In this document: positions 36,300-63,524 of the stretch, in pieces
How positions within the stretch are numbered: position 1 is the first letter of the stretch
Layout of the letters: the number at the start of each line of letters is the position of its first letter
Program-made: the position numbers and the translations under genes
NCBI GenBank assembly: GCA_964019055.1
Contig: OZ025217.1
Span: 64,501 to 128,500, forward strand
Source: Anthopleura xanthogrammica
Taxonomy: Eukaryota > Cnidaria > Anthozoa > Actiniaria > Actiniidae
DNA: 64,000 nt
Direction of reading: 5' to 3'
Notes under the pieces: model-generated
Told to the model about the DNA's origin: nothing
Seen by the model: only the letters and a program-made list of their open reading frames with translations
The model's database searches: none

Positions 36300-38732
36300 T
36301 TATCCGTAAATACTTAATGATTTTAACAATGGTTATGATTTCTCATGTTAAAAACCTATAAGAATTAAAGTTTAAATAATAATTATTAACTTAGCTTCAA
36401 TATCTAATAATTAATTACAAAGAGAAATGAGTGAAGATTAGGATACCTCAAAAACATTCAAGGATATTAAGCATTTTATATGATTACATGTCTGATGGTG
36501 AGGTGAACAGAGGATGAAAACAATGAAAGATATTATATAATCTGCATAGGCTAACAGCATGAACATCACAACTATACTTATAATGCAATTAATGTTTTGA
36601 AGAGGCATTGATAAAATGTATTAACAACTAATGAATGAACGAAAAGATACCCATTTCAAGTTATATTAAGAAATTCAATGCATGTATAATAAGTGTGTGT
36701 GTGTGAAGTATTCTAAATATCAATTAATATATATTATTATTTTACCTAAAATATATATTTATATTTGATGCTAAAAGATCAATATTATTGTGATTGATCA
36801 TGACATATTTAGAATATTTATATATTTTGCTTCAGATCAAACAGTTGGAAATTAGGTTTCCCAAGAAGCACAACAAACATTATAAACCTTAAGACATATT
36901 CTGAACTCTATAAGATGGTTCAGTCTGATATCAGCTTATATATTAACCTACAAAGTATAGTTACTGAGACTAGATCTATATGGCTAGCTTATTGTAAAGG
37001 ATAGGTTAAACTATGACACCTACATCATAATGATACACAACTCATTAATAAAAACTTATTCAATTCATTAATAATTTGTGAAGGAAGCACAATAGAAATC
37101 CTAACCATAACTAGTTTTGTAAATCCTGTAAACATTACATACATTACTAAGTACCATGTCATTATCTGTTGAATTATATCATTTTGTAAAACAATAATTG
37201 TTTTGAGTTGTACAATTTTGAAATGACTCATATGGTATTATTTTTTAATATGCTGTACATTTTTGTGGTAGATTTGTTAATGTAAGGATTAAGTTTTAAA
37301 AGAATTTATTTAGTACATATTATATACCTATTCCAAAATTTCTTTAGCGTGAATCTAAAATTGGTTAATAAATGGTTATCCTAGTAGTTGGCAAAAGAAT
37401 GACATTTCCCTTATTTGACAGATCCAAACTACTTTTAATTAGAAACCTTATATTTTAAAAATAGGCATCCTAAACAATTATAGCTTTATGAAAAGTGTTT
37501 GACTTTATACACAAACCCATACCAACCAATCCTGATACTTAAATTTACAAAGAAAATTGACAAATGAAAAACCCAGCCTGACGAATCATATCATAATGAA
37601 AATTATAAATATATCATAACGTTTGGAAGTCATTTGTTGATTTTTCTGAATATAATATGTGATATTTGTATTATATATCATGTATAATGACAGGACATTC
37701 AATCCTAATTTCAATTGCATGTATACTTTCATTGCAAGAAGAAATAGTTATCATAATCATGAATATAATTATATTGACAGCGCAACACGCGAAAGTATGA
37801 CCACATTTAATGTATTCACATACTTTTATGCACAGGCTTTTGCATGTTACACTGACATATTTTGATGTGAAACTGGCTGGTTTTACCAAATAAGGCATGC
37901 AAAAGGTTGTTTGGCAGGAAAAAGGCAGAGCATGAAAGTATGCTAAAACCTTAAATGTTGTCCTACTTCTACGCATTGTGCTGTAGCAATGACAGTAAGT
38001 GTTGGTAGATGCAAAAGAAATACTTTCATTTATATCCCAGTGAATGTACGAAATGTGATGTAATATTAGCTTGGATAATATAGCATATCCTAGCTAATGA
38101 TGTCTTGAATGGATGAAATGGATGATTTGTATCAATGTCAGAGTACCTTTCATAAACAAGTGGCATGGTCATCATTTCCCATCAAATAACCAAACATGGA
38201 TAATAATCATGCAATCTGCCAGTGCAAGGTACTTCTCATATTTAAACATTTATCTACATTAAATAGTTACTCTTGTATATTTGTCCCTGACTATCCTAAA
38301 TGTATTAAATTACCAATACATATTTAAATAAAAGACATTAATTGCATAAAGCCTATAGCTGCAAAAAAGAAAATAATACATTGCAAATAATACTTACCGT
38401 AAAAATACAATTTATCTTGTATGTCTACTGTAAATATCATTTCAAACTTAAATAAAAGTATCAGAATCAAATCTTAAAATGTTGTCCTTACAATATCAGG
38501 CCAATGGCTAGGACTCAAAGGGAAAAAAATAATTTTTCACAGCCATAATATATTCTGGATAAGGTTTGTATGATTATTGAATGGACAACATTTTATGTAT
38601 TGACTCTGAAAACTAGTTGACACTAGAAATACAAGCATATGGGCATTCCTTTGTTGTTGAAGCAATATTGCAGCTGCAATTAGTTATTGTCTGTTGCCGA
38701 TGCTCATGGTACTAGTGTGATTAAAACAAATC
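36300..38732. other. AT-rich non-coding stretch
   Basis: Mostly low-complexity AT sequence. One inverted-repeat element at about 37777-37985 (GACAGCGCAACACGCG...GCATTGTGCTG arms). Apart from the 30-base exon candidate at 38398-38427, nothing coding is supported. Confidence 0.5.
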
Positions 38733-40325
38733 TTATCTTGAGTAGACTAAAGCAGCCAAGGTTCCAAGGCCTAATGTTGTAATAAATACACCTTTCCACC
38801 AAGAACTATCATTTGTTTTATCTCTGAATTGCTTGTTTAGACCTTCCTGGAAACAGAATAGAATAGCAATATACTATTACTTCAAAGTCATGAACCAGTG
38901 CACACATGCTTTGAATGTCACCTGCTTTCCTTAAAGACTTATGGTTTAATCTTTATCATTACTAAACTATTTTATAATATGTTGTCAAAATTGCTGATCT
39001 GCAGAAAATAATTACTGATTTATTCAGTTGCCATGACAATAATTACAACTGATAGCAACAGGGTGTATTATTAGGTTAGTGCTTATAATTGTTTTGACCA
39101 ATCAAACAGCAGTGGTCAATAGATATATTGTTTGTTTGCATTAAACATACAAAAACACCAATTATTCAATTATTACCATATTGTAATGATATCTATAATA
39201 TTTCTTTAAAATCAGCTTCTTATATTACACATGTTAGGCAACACCAGAGTTGATAACTCAGTAATCAGGGGTAAAATGGTTTCCAAAAGTGAATTTTTGA
39301 AATTCCTGACAGGATTGAACTTACCTTTAATTTTTTAAATTATTATGGGGATTAAGACAATAACAATATATACATTTTGAATAAAAATATCAATAACTTT
39401 CAGCTTATCTGTAAATATGTTTAGAGTAAAGAAAATACATTATCTATAAAAAGAATAAAACAATTCAGGTTTTTTTTGCCTCCTTTTACTTTAATTTCTG
39501 TGACCAAGAGTTTTTCAAAATTTCAAAAATTAAATTTGCAGAAAAATTCAAGGATTTTTAAAGATGCAAAGAATAAATTGCCCATTTTTAATCAAATTTA
39601 ATAAATTAACTATTTTGTTTGTTTTGATGTCATTCGAGGTAGTTGTATAAACTATCTGTTTTAAAAATATATCATTTGACTCGTTTCAAAGAGGAAGTCT
39701 ATACCATCTAGAAACTGAAAGTGTTATTCCTTCAAATTCATTATTTATTTGAATAACTGAAATTCTAAAGATTTTTTTGACATTTTCCTCCCCCTCTTTG
39801 CCAATGTACATTTCAGGGTTATGTTTGGAATTTGGATTGCACAAGTCGATAAAAAACAAGTTGTAAAGAAGTATACATATTGTAATAATGAATTCTTACC
39901 CATCCACCGTCATTGTAAATCCATTCACTTAATCCAGCAACGTACTTGGCAATCCAGTCGGTCACTAGATCAACCAAGTCTTTCATGTTGTGTTGTTCAC
40001 AGTAAACAGCAAGTCTTCCACCAAATGCATAAAGAACAACTATCCTTCCCCAGTTTACTCCATCGGCGAAGACTTCTCCCGCGATTTCGACAAACGTAGT
40101 GTAAGCCGTGCTTCTAGACAAGTTTAGTTTGTGGCATAAGTGATTTAACAGTGCCGGGTATTGCTCCTCGATCTTATCTGCCAATTTTCGCAAAGTTTCC
40201 GCAACGGTGTTAGGTGGTTTAGGGTTCTTACCGAGTCTATAGGCAATAAAATCCTTTGCTAGCAGTTCTGATTGTTTTACAATCTCTGGATAGCATGTCC
40301 TTGGATCGTCTGAATTGAATTCCAT
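38733..40325 (-). CDS. BAX/BAK-type apoptosis regulator (BCL-2 family)
   Basis: Multidomain BCL-2 protein; such effectors permeabilise the mitochondrial outer membrane. Two exons, 40325-39900 and 38846-38733, joined in phase 0 (179 aa). BH3-like helix about residue 45-60 (VAETLRKLADKIEEQY, with Ala in place of the usual Gly). BH1 is DGVNWGRIVVLYAFGGRLAV and BH2 is WIYNDGGWEGL, split by the intron. The C-terminal anchor WWKGVFITTLGLGTLAALVY ends SR*. The intron inside BH2 right after GGW is the position I recall as conserved in animal BCL-2 genes. NWGR and GGW fit both BAK and BOK, so I give no symbol. ATG at 40325 is chosen because the frame upstream has no ATG. Divergent from the BH3 ORF at 41450. 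Confidence 0.92.
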
Positions 40326-41449
40326 GGATTTCTTGATTTTTTGTGAATTTTTGAAGATAATTTTGATCAAAGACCACTCACTATTTCACTTCTAGTCAGC
40401 TCACTCTTAGTTCACACGACCATTTTTCGACGATTTGTTTATGAAAATAACGTAGTCAGACATTGAAATAAATCACAAATGAAGTACAACACAAAATAAA
40501 CATTGCTGCACGCTCAAAGTTAGGTTTGAAAGGAAAGAGAAGCTGTTGATGGCGAGAAAGAGCTTTTCCCACACACAGCACAGTGCTTGATGATGGAAGC
40601 CAGCGAGAAAGCCGAACTATTGAAGTTATTTATAACCATTCCAAATGACGCTCTCTGATTGGTCCACAAGTGTAAATAAGTATTTTATATTAGACTTTTA
40701 TGCCTAACTTCCATCTCCCTGTTCTGCTTGCTTCCTTGCTCCAATGAAAAGCTCAATGTCTCTTTAAAATGTTTAAATTTAGATAGAATTTTTCCTAAAA
40801 ATTTATTTGATGATATCGAGTATTTACTGGCATAAAGAAAGCTTGTTTCTTATCGATGACGTAACTCACCGGCTGCTGACGCATGCGTATTGTGATTCAG
40901 CCATGAGTCAGTGCAAGTCCAATCAAGTCCCGAATACTCATCTCTGATTGGTGCAAAAAACATGACGTTCATCTATATTTAGAACGCATTTTTCTCGTGA
41001 AAAATTTCGTTCGAGCAAAATAGAAACAAACATTGCGCGGCAGAAGAGGCGAGTTTGAACGAAGTAAATATAATTTGTCATCGACAAGGACAAAAGATCA
41101 CCACCATCTTCTATCAGAGTTCCTAAAATTCTATGAGCTTTTCATCTTATACAAAATACGCTAACTGTTTTTTCAAGACCAAGGCGCAAACTGAGTTGGC
41201 CGTGTTGTCGATTTTCAACAAGAAACTAAAGGAAATTGGATTTTCCTCTCTCCTCGACAAAGTGGAACTTTGAGACTTACAGAAAGTAATATTTTGGAAC
41301 AGATATTGTTTTGACTTTCAATCGTGAAAGTTTAAGAGCAGTTTTTTGGAAGTTGAAGGTATATACATACAATCACCTGAGCGAATCAAGGCAGGCCCAT
41401 TTTGGAGCAACTCGTGTATCATCACCTTCGAAACATACTTTCATATCCG
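40326..41449. promoter_or_regulatory. Divergent upstream region of the BAK-like and BH3 genes
   Basis: 1.1 kb between two divergent ATGs. Contains CCAAT/ATTGG motifs (near 40660, 40738, 40919 and 40947) and TATATTTA at about 40974, which could place a plus-strand start near 41000. Inference only. Confidence 0.35.
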
Positions 41450-41734
41450 ATGGATAGTTTACGAGTATTAACCGAGAGAGAAAGGCAAAGGACTAGGAAT
41501 ATCATACCCAGAGACAATGCCAGGAATGAAATCCCTGGTTTGGAAGTCGTAGAAGGAACTGAAATTGTCAACCGAATAAATGGTGCTACTCAAATGACGC
41601 ACCAAAATATAGTTGATCTTGTCAACTCAAACAATAACAATGATCTGGGTCCACGTGAAGTAGGTTTGATTTTGAGAGCCATAGGAGATGATCTAAATAT
41701 GAGGGCATTTGTTCGTCACAGTCCTACAGGATAG
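41450..41734 (+). CDS. Short ORF with canonical BH3 motif (candidate BH3-only protein)
   Basis: A 94-residue intronless frame beginning MDSLRVLTERERQRTRN. Residues 71-85 read VGLILRAIGDDLNMR, which fits the BH3 pattern (h1 Val, h2 Leu, h3 Ile, Gly-Asp, h4 Leu) and resembles the BAK BH3 helix VGRQLAIIGDDINRR at 9 of 15 positions. No BH1 or BH2 motif or membrane anchor follows before the TAG. Known BH3-only proteins activate BAX/BAK or neutralise pro-survival BCL-2 proteins. The neighbouring divergent gene is a BAX/BAK-type protein. Alternatives: the first exon of a longer BCL-2 protein, or a decayed copy. A second frame (about 41737-41934) follows in another phase with no recognisable domain. 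Confidence 0.6.
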   Translation: MDSLRVLTERERQRTRNIIPRDNARNEIPGLEVVEGTEIVNRINGATQMTHQNIVDLVNSNNNNDLGPREVGLILRAIGDDLNMRAFVRHSPTG

Positions 41735-43797
41735 GTCCAGATATCCTTGTTGTGGAAGCTGCTGCCCTTGACAAGATTAAGCTCCACCATTTTGCTGACA
41801 ATGAGAAGCAATCGGCGAACGACCGAGTTTCCTCGCTTCACTTCGATGAATGGCGTCTACAAGATCCTATGTTCTCAACGAGCCATCTAGTTGAAAATCT
41901 TTATAAGCCAAGAATCAACAAAACTCCGTCCTAAACGTGAACATTTTCCTTTGATTCGCGGATTTTCGTTTGTATCTAGCCTGCTGTGGGAATGAGCCCT
42001 GGCAAGTCCTCATTCATGTAAAGCAAGTGCTCTCTCTTTCACCATTCCACCTTCAACAACTGATTCCTTGGAATCAATATACGTTTTCGAGCAGTTTTAT
42101 GCTTGTTATTTTGCCACGTGCAAATCATTATGTCCATGTTAATCTAATTGAAGCAAAGCTATCTTGTAAATACTTCATCATTCTTGATATACTTAGAGCT
42201 ATATACTACAAAACTTTGTAAATAACCATAAGCAAAACCAAAGACAGTTTAATGCAAGCTTCTTAAGAGATGGGATTATTTAAGTAAGATTTGTATATAA
42301 AATATCCCATAAGAGCGCAACTTAAATGCTGTATTTATGAGTCGAAAGTGATATTAAACGTTTTGTTCGCTTATTTGTTTATTTATGCTAATTATGATTA
42401 CGTACTTTGGTCAGAGTGGAGGAGTAATGGCGGCAAACTTTCTCCGCTACATTTTACAATGTTTGGTTTTCTATTCATCTATTTCAACCTGGTAACAAGA
42501 ATAACCCTGACCTTTCTGATTCAGTTGGCAAAACGTCAAACTGTTGATCCTATTTACAATTGCAAATCAGCAAATTAAAGAAATAATATCAAATTACCTA
42601 ACTGGTTTCTGTTTTGGCATGGAGACAATAAATTCAACTCACGTACTTTCCATTCAGAGTATTTTTTTATTTTTTTCACTTTTGTAGTTTTTTAAAATCT
42701 GCCAAGGTCAAGTAATTAAAATGACTATTTATTCGATTTGTTCCAATACTCTTTACTGTTAAAAATTACAAAAAATAACCTCTTTTGCACTTTTTATTTT
42801 TGAGAAATATCATGATATGATGCCTTGCGTATATCGAGTATCCAAATACATAGTACCAGAATGTGGTATATATACACAATATTTGCAGTTATGCAACCAT
42901 AAAGGTTTCCCTGGAGATTCAAAGTGCCACGCGACAGCCACGTGCCTGGTCGCACCGTCATGTCAAGTGTCACCTCAAACGTAACATTACATCATAGATT
43001 TTTAGAGAGTTTTATTTTTGCAACGCAAATGTATGCAGAGATGCATAGTATCTTGAAATGAGAAAAATGTAAAACATTTGTTATCATCGCACACATAATC
43101 AAGAAACGAACAACAGCTTGGCTTTATTTTATACCGTTATTGGAAAAGGACTGAGGAAAAATTAAATCCAAAGTTAAAGTGTTTTACAATCTTTAACTTT
43201 GAAAGTCATAAGCTGTATCTGCGAGAAAGACAACTTAGTTTTGTTAGTGCTACCACTACTATTAATGGTATTCTCACCCTTAGAATTTTGTTGTTTTCTA
43301 AGACTATCTAAATAATGGCCCACCAGATTCCCCCTCTCCCGCTTCTCCTCCCATACAGGACATACCGTACATGATTTGGTTATTGTCTTACAGCACTCGA
43401 TGCCTCACGTCAGCGGATCGATGTGCTCACAGTTAAGTTTTTCTGATTCCAGGGTTACTGCTGTGTGATTGATGTCACGTTATAGATAAGTCATGAACGG
43501 TCGGTTTGGTGTTGCGTCGCGTCGGTCCGACTTCCCGGATTAGTGAGTATCAGTCCGCACGTTTAATTTTAGATTCCAAATTCGCAGAAATTCGTTTAGA
43601 AAACCCACTTAACTAAGTAACATTAAAAAAGGTTCACATTAGTTCCTTAGTTTTTGTCTTTACTTTATCGAATACTGGTTCCAATCATTCATTGTTGATC
43701 AGGATTAATAGGCGCTAGTACTTGGTTCTCAATGAACGTCTTTATCCCTGCTTTTGAATGGTCATTAAATTCTTTACTTTCTCAAAAATGGATGGCC

Positions 43798-43912
43798 ACT
43801 TAATTTTCGCGTCATTATATTTTCGCGACACTTTAATTTCGCGATTTTTTCGAAATCCCACAAAATCGCAAAAATTAAAGTGTCGCGAAAATTTCATGTA
43901 ATAAGGTATGTG
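43798..43912. mobile_element. Short hairpin MITE
   Basis: TTTTCGCGACACTTTAATTT pairs with its complement ending near 43893; arms about 45 bases, almost no loop. Confidence 0.7.
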
Positions 43913-44237
43913 CGATGAAGAACCCATATGGCCCGTGATAAAACACAGAATTATTAGTTTTCAAAACTTAAATAGGGTTTTATAGTTTTGAATCAGTTCA
44001 TGTGCTATTGAAAGTGCATAGTGACCGAGCAATTACGTAGCTGATGACTATACTCTAACTTTTATATATTTGTTTCATGGTATTTCCGTCTGCAGTTTAT
44101 GATAAATTTTGTCCTTGTACTTATGAAGTTTCCACGGTAACAGAGCATACTGATTACGTTTGTTAAAGTTAGACCTAAGTGCATCATGGGTACTACAAAT
44201 CTTACAACAAGGTTTTTAACTCGTGGATACGTAAAAA

Positions 44238-44724
44238 CGAACGGGGGCGGATTTAGGGGTTGACCGATGGGGCCGCTGCCCCCTTTAAAACATGTATTTT
44301 CTTTAAATTTGGAAAATAAAAAAATTGCACACTATGTTGAAGGTTTTCTCTCAGGGCATCGGCGGCGAATGCGGGGGCAAGGGATCTATTCCCCGCAATT
44401 CTTGCGGCGTTTTTCATCAATTTGCTTTGTTGTTGTTTTTGATTATTTTATTTAACCAATATTATACAGGAACATCCAGTTTAGCAAGGCTAATTTAAAT
44501 GGAGTCCTGATATGACAATAATTTAGAAACATAAATATACTAGGCGTGACACAGACTTGACATATAGTTAAATATTAAACATAATATATCATTCCCTTCT
44601 ATATTTACTTTATCATGTCATTTTCTATACTATGTCTATTTTGCGGGGTTTCCCCCCCCCCTTTTTTTTTTTGCTTCGATGATATTGCCGTTCTTTTTCT
44701 TTGATTCCTGGATCCGCCCCTGGT
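44238..44724. mobile_element. TIR element, family F long copy
   Basis: Ends GGGGCGGATTTAGGGG and CCTGGATCCGCCCC pair imperfectly. The same termini bound 58036-58206. Contains C and T homopolymers near 44653-44673. Confidence 0.55.
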
Positions 44725-44983
44725 TTGTCTGCATGTTTTGTTTTTGAGTTCTTTCTGATTTTTCCTTTTTTATATATATATTTGGAGTGAACAGAACTGA
44801 TAAATGAATTCAATAAACTTGTGGCCCCAATTTTAACAACTGATTGAAGATCTAATACCCCAGTCGGAAAGAGATCTATATTCATGATAGCAGGCGTTTA
44901 AGGACGTTCAAGGGCAAAAGATCCCATCGTCAGATTTTTTTGCCTGGAATTTTGTATGGTCAAAGAGCATTATACTAGAAATA

Positions 44984-45686
44984 ATGCACTAGTCAAAGTA
45001 AACCCCCACCCCCCCCAAATGGGGACAGGGTGGGGATAAGTGGGGCATTTGAAAAATTGACTTGGCAAATGTTGTTAAATACCCCACTTAGTGGGAGAGA
45101 AATGGTAATCAAATCCCCGACCCCCTGGAGTCAAAAGTGATAATAGAGTAAAACTGTTAGAATATACATGAAACTTTATAAGTGAAATAGGTAGGTTTTG
45201 AAATGTGTAGGTCGGACACTGACCTCTACCTTGTGTCTTAACCCCTGATGAGAAACACTTGGTAGAACGAACGACCATCCCAGAACCATCGTATATTTAT
45301 AGTTCACCTTCGCCGCCGCGAAAAATGAGCTCATATTTCGAAACGTTGCCTTCACTCACAATTAATCTTTTCTCCATTCTGTATGTATCATACCATTCGT
45401 TATACAGTCGTTAAAAAACTACACATCTCTTAAACAACCTTTCTCCCCCTCCCCTACAACCCTCCCTCATTCCTTAGCTTGGGTCCGAATACCTGTTTTT
45501 GCTTGAATATATTCTTGTACATTCATTTTTATACATATGTACACACTAGTAAAACACACTAGTAAAATATTCACTTTATCCCCACCCCCTTGGGCACCAT
45601 TGCTTGTCAAATGTGATCCCAAGCCCCACATTGCCCCCACCCTGTCCCCATTTGGGGGGGGGTGGGGGTTTACTTTGACTAGTGCA
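44984..45686. mobile_element. 700-base TIR element with G/C-rich ends
   Basis: ATGCACTAGTCAAAGTAAAC at 44984 and its exact complement ending at 45686, continuing through a C-tract and CAAATGGGGACAGGGTGGGG to about 55 bases. The inside has no transposase frame. Confidence 0.8.
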
Positions 45687-47122
45687 TAAAGTGAGTAAAT
45701 AAAAAATGGGGGTTACGGGTTTCGTTTAGCCATCAGGTTGCGTGGAAGAACAACCTTTTTGCGGTAAAAATGGACAAACAACGCGAACATGGAAAGATGT
45801 CAAAAACAAGCCATATCTTACTTAATGAAAAATAAAAATATCGTCCCCATTTTTTACAGAATCCTAGAAAATGATTCAACTGAATTGCTTAGCATTTTTT
45901 AAGCCGCTTAAAAAATATGTTGAGAATAAGAAATATGAAATGCCGTTATGGGCTACAAGTGTTGACTTGTTGTAGCCTTCACGTTACGTGAAATTTTATG
46001 CACAAAATATGCGATTTTGATTGGATTCCGTCGTCAGATTTGCTACATTTTGCCTGTAAAGTTAGGTATTATGAATTACTTTAAAAAAACGAAATAAAAA
46101 AGGGGGTCGCATCGACTTTCATCAACACATTCGAAAAATGACGCCATCACGATAAGCACCCGCGTTCTAAACTCATGTCGCCCTGATACGACTCAAGCGT
46201 CCTCAAGCGTAGAAAGGATGCGCGCGAAAAGGCGCGATCACGGTACGGAATGACGACATTCTTTGGACCAATCACAGCTCACGAGATCCCTGCTACTCCA
46301 ATCTGTTCTGCAGGCACGGCCCTACCTGGAGTCAATCTGTATGATGTTTGCTCTAGTTGTAAGCAATTTATACGCCTGATCGCTATATGGTTGTTTGCGC
46401 ACTTCGAACTTTTCTCGTTCTGACTTTGAACAGCCTAGAGTTTGTTTTTGTACTTGATAAAAAGAATCAGACGGCGAAAAGGGCTCGTTGGGCAGTTATT
46501 TCAAGATTACCCAACTATAATATCCCATTTTGACAACCGCTTTTAATGGTAGATATACAACTGAATGAATTGTCTTATGTCATCAGCGGAAAAACACATC
46601 AATCACATTATTGTGCTAATGTCACTTTTGATAAATTGGTCAAAAAAACTGCCATCAGTGTAACTGACTGACTGACAGTGACCTGCAAATAATTCCCGAA
46701 TTATTTTGTGAACCGCATAATTATCCAAAATATAATACTGATACTGGTTTAAAACAGCTTTTGAAAAGAAAGCTTTTTTTGTGTGTTATTTGAAGGTTTT
46801 TGACTGCTCACATTTCAGACATGCAGAATCCAATGGCCTTTGACGGGTTCCCTTTGACGTAGTCGTGACGTATCGAGCAAGAAAATGACAAGCTGATCAG
46901 CCAGATTCTTGTACGCTTCCAATCAAATATTCTTATTAAGTTGTCCTTATGAAAACATTTTAATAAGTAAGTTGAACATTGAGGTACGCATTTATCTTCT
47001 GTGCTGGAAAACGGGCGAAAATTTGGCTAAAGTTTGTTGTAGTTGATTGATGAATTGATATCGGATGTCAGGTTAATGACACCGCAATAAAGTCTAGGAA
47101 GTTGGTACCAACCGATCTCGTC

Positions 47123-60971
<13,849 letters not shown>

Positions 60972-63524
60972 TAGCTCAACAATAACAGATAAGCCATTCA
61001 GAACTGTTCAGTTGCATAGAACATGATCAATCGATTTGTTTTCTATCGACTGTCCACTACATATGTGACATGATACGATACCCTCAAACTACAGCCGAAT
61101 TTGTCTTCGTATGTATATGCTGATAAAGTAAATTGTATCAAAGAAACCTGAAATCATCCGGGTTCCATCCGTCTACAGGTCCGTGTTCACAGAAAATATT
61201 CCTAAAGGAAGGAGGGCTTCTGTGTGGGAGGGCAACTGCATGAATCACCAATCAGGATTTATGAAGTTTTACACGCATGCGCGTGCATGCTCATCGTCCT
61301 TGTTACATTTTTTTTTCAGTGATGATTATTCCACTGATTGATTGGGTACTGAAATTTAAATGTAATGTCGTCACCATTATATGAAGTAAATGATCTATTG
61401 ATCCATACGTGATAAATAATCAAGACGTCCTCTTGTTTTTACATTAAATCATTGACACTGACAGCCCATGCCGGCTTACTTGTGGATAAGATACATATTC
61501 ATTCGTTATTGCATCCCAGGGAATATTTAGCAATTATTGGATGAGGCTGAGTATGATATGAAAAATTATGAGGAGAGTGCTAGAGCGGTTTTCGTATGAG
61601 TGGGAAACATAGGGCACTAACTACCCCACGTACACGCTACAGCATGCCGTAACATTGAAATGGCTTCCCATTGTCTTTCGATACTTCATCCAATCACAAC
61701 GCGTAGTTACGGCTACGGTAAGACACGGTACAGCTACAGTACGGGTACGAATTTGCTGTATCGTTTTCCACTCATACGAAAACCGCTCTACCGCCATACG
61801 AAGCCGTAGGCTGAGGCGGATAACACTCTTCGAGGTATGCATAGTTTTTCATATCATTTACGATAGCCGAGTCAAATAATTGTTTTATTATTTATTTAAA
61901 ATATTTTCAAACTAAACTCGGCTTCTGATAAGTTTGCAAACCTTCCCTGTTGGGAAGCCATCTTTGTTTGGCGGCTATGATGACGTCAATCGTCCAATAT
62001 TTTTTTTGTTATTGGACGAATGACGTCTATCGTCCAATAATTAAAAAAATATTGGACGAATGACGTTCCTTTCCAAATTTGGTCAGTCAATGCTTGTTAT
62101 GAAAAATTAACTGGGGGCTGTGGATCAATCAGAAACGGGGAAATATTTTGAATAAATAATAATAGAATTTATTTCCCTCCTCCCCAGGGTCTTATATTGA
62201 AGTGTTAACATGTTCTGACAGCATAGAATGAGTAAAAACTGGTGACTAGTACTAGAATGCACCAGTCTTACACCAGTCAGGGTATTGAATATTACTTGAT
62301 ATTACATTATGGATTTGAAAGATTCCATGATTCGCATCAGAAGTTGTACATTTTGATTGAAATTTATGGTTGCTAAGCAATATCCAATCAATGCTGTAAT
62401 GTATCATCTCTTGTACATAGGGAATAAAATAAAGATTATTTCTGTCAATAATCATGTATCGTGTGTAATCGTGTGTTTGCATTCTCGTGTTAGTAATAAA
62501 ACACCATAATAGTCTTTTGCGTGTATGCAAGTGCAAGGGTGTGGTCACTCACTAACAGGTCCTGAACTCCCTACATCCCTGGGGAGCCGAATTTGTTTCA
62601 AGGTTTTCTACGATTTACACCTTCGTTTACCTTTTACTTATCGCTATTCGCCACTTTCCATACTTCGGTTCAATGGTCAAACACAAAGTATTCAGTCGAG
62701 GCTGCAAGGTTCAGATTTGAATAATCCTTTGAAACTACCCTGCATCCTTGCAGTCTCGATTGAATGCTTTCATACCTGCTTTCATACCTGCTTTCATGTG
62801 CTTTGTCGGTGACCAGTGAACCGATGTGTCCAAAACCGTTTTCAAATACTCTAATCACGTTGATCAACATATTCTAGCATATCAGCCACGGATAGCATCC
62901 TCTATAATTCTTCCCCAGTAACGCCCACTTTTCGCGTTTTCCTGACCCAGATCATTTCAAGTTTTACTTCGCCGGAATATCTTGAATCAGATTAAAAACT
63001 GTTTGAGTTTTCGGGGGGTATATTGTAGAATCACGTGCAGCACCTTTAGGGGTCAGACGTTAAATTAAACACGTGTTGCGAAATATCGGCTCGAGTATCC
63101 TATGGATTCGAAGGTCCTGATTTTCACCTTTTTTTTTTTTCACTTTCGAAGCCTTTTTGCTTACAGTTTTCTTCCAGGTTTGTGTCTAGATGGCATTCAG
63201 CCAGGGTCCTAAAGATACTAGATATTTAGAATCCAATATGGATTCTTTTTTTAATTCATTTTCGCATTCTGCAGCGTGTAAATCATCATGGTCTAAAAAG
63301 AGTGTCGTAGCGCGTGTAAAAAGGCGTTTGAACTTTGCATATTCGGAAAAACCGGTTTGTTACCGGTGATTGTTCTGGTTTTTGAACGAACTGAACCAGC
63401 CAATAAGAAGATTGAATGAGGATTAATCTTGTGCGTTCTATCCAGTCACTGCACGTAGCACTTCACGGTAAACATAGCATCCAAGTTGTCCGTCTTTTCT
63501 CCTCGATAAAACTCCTGAAACAAA
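60972..63524. other. Intergenic: receptor 3' UTR, repeats, BHMT promoter
   Basis: No gene seen. A 210-base MITE at 61581-61790 has ends TAGAGCGGTTTTCGTATGAG and exact complement. GTCCAATA-type short inverted repeats with TGACGTCA lie at about 61979-62070. A 12-base tandem repeat (CTTTCATACCTG) is near 62767-62796. BHMT promoter presumably lies in the last few hundred bases. Confidence 0.6.

Larger units (their letters stand above)
41735..47122. other. Intergenic interval, transposon-rich
   Basis: Likely 3' UTR of the BH3 ORF first (AATAAA near 42624). No other gene seen. Elements found here are listed separately; the last kilobase before 47123 is the probable insulin-receptor promoter. Confidence 0.5.

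Noticed and set aside
41737..41934. Second coding exon of the BH3 gene
   Set aside because: Different phase, no splice sites joining it to the first frame, and no BH1/BH2 or membrane segment.
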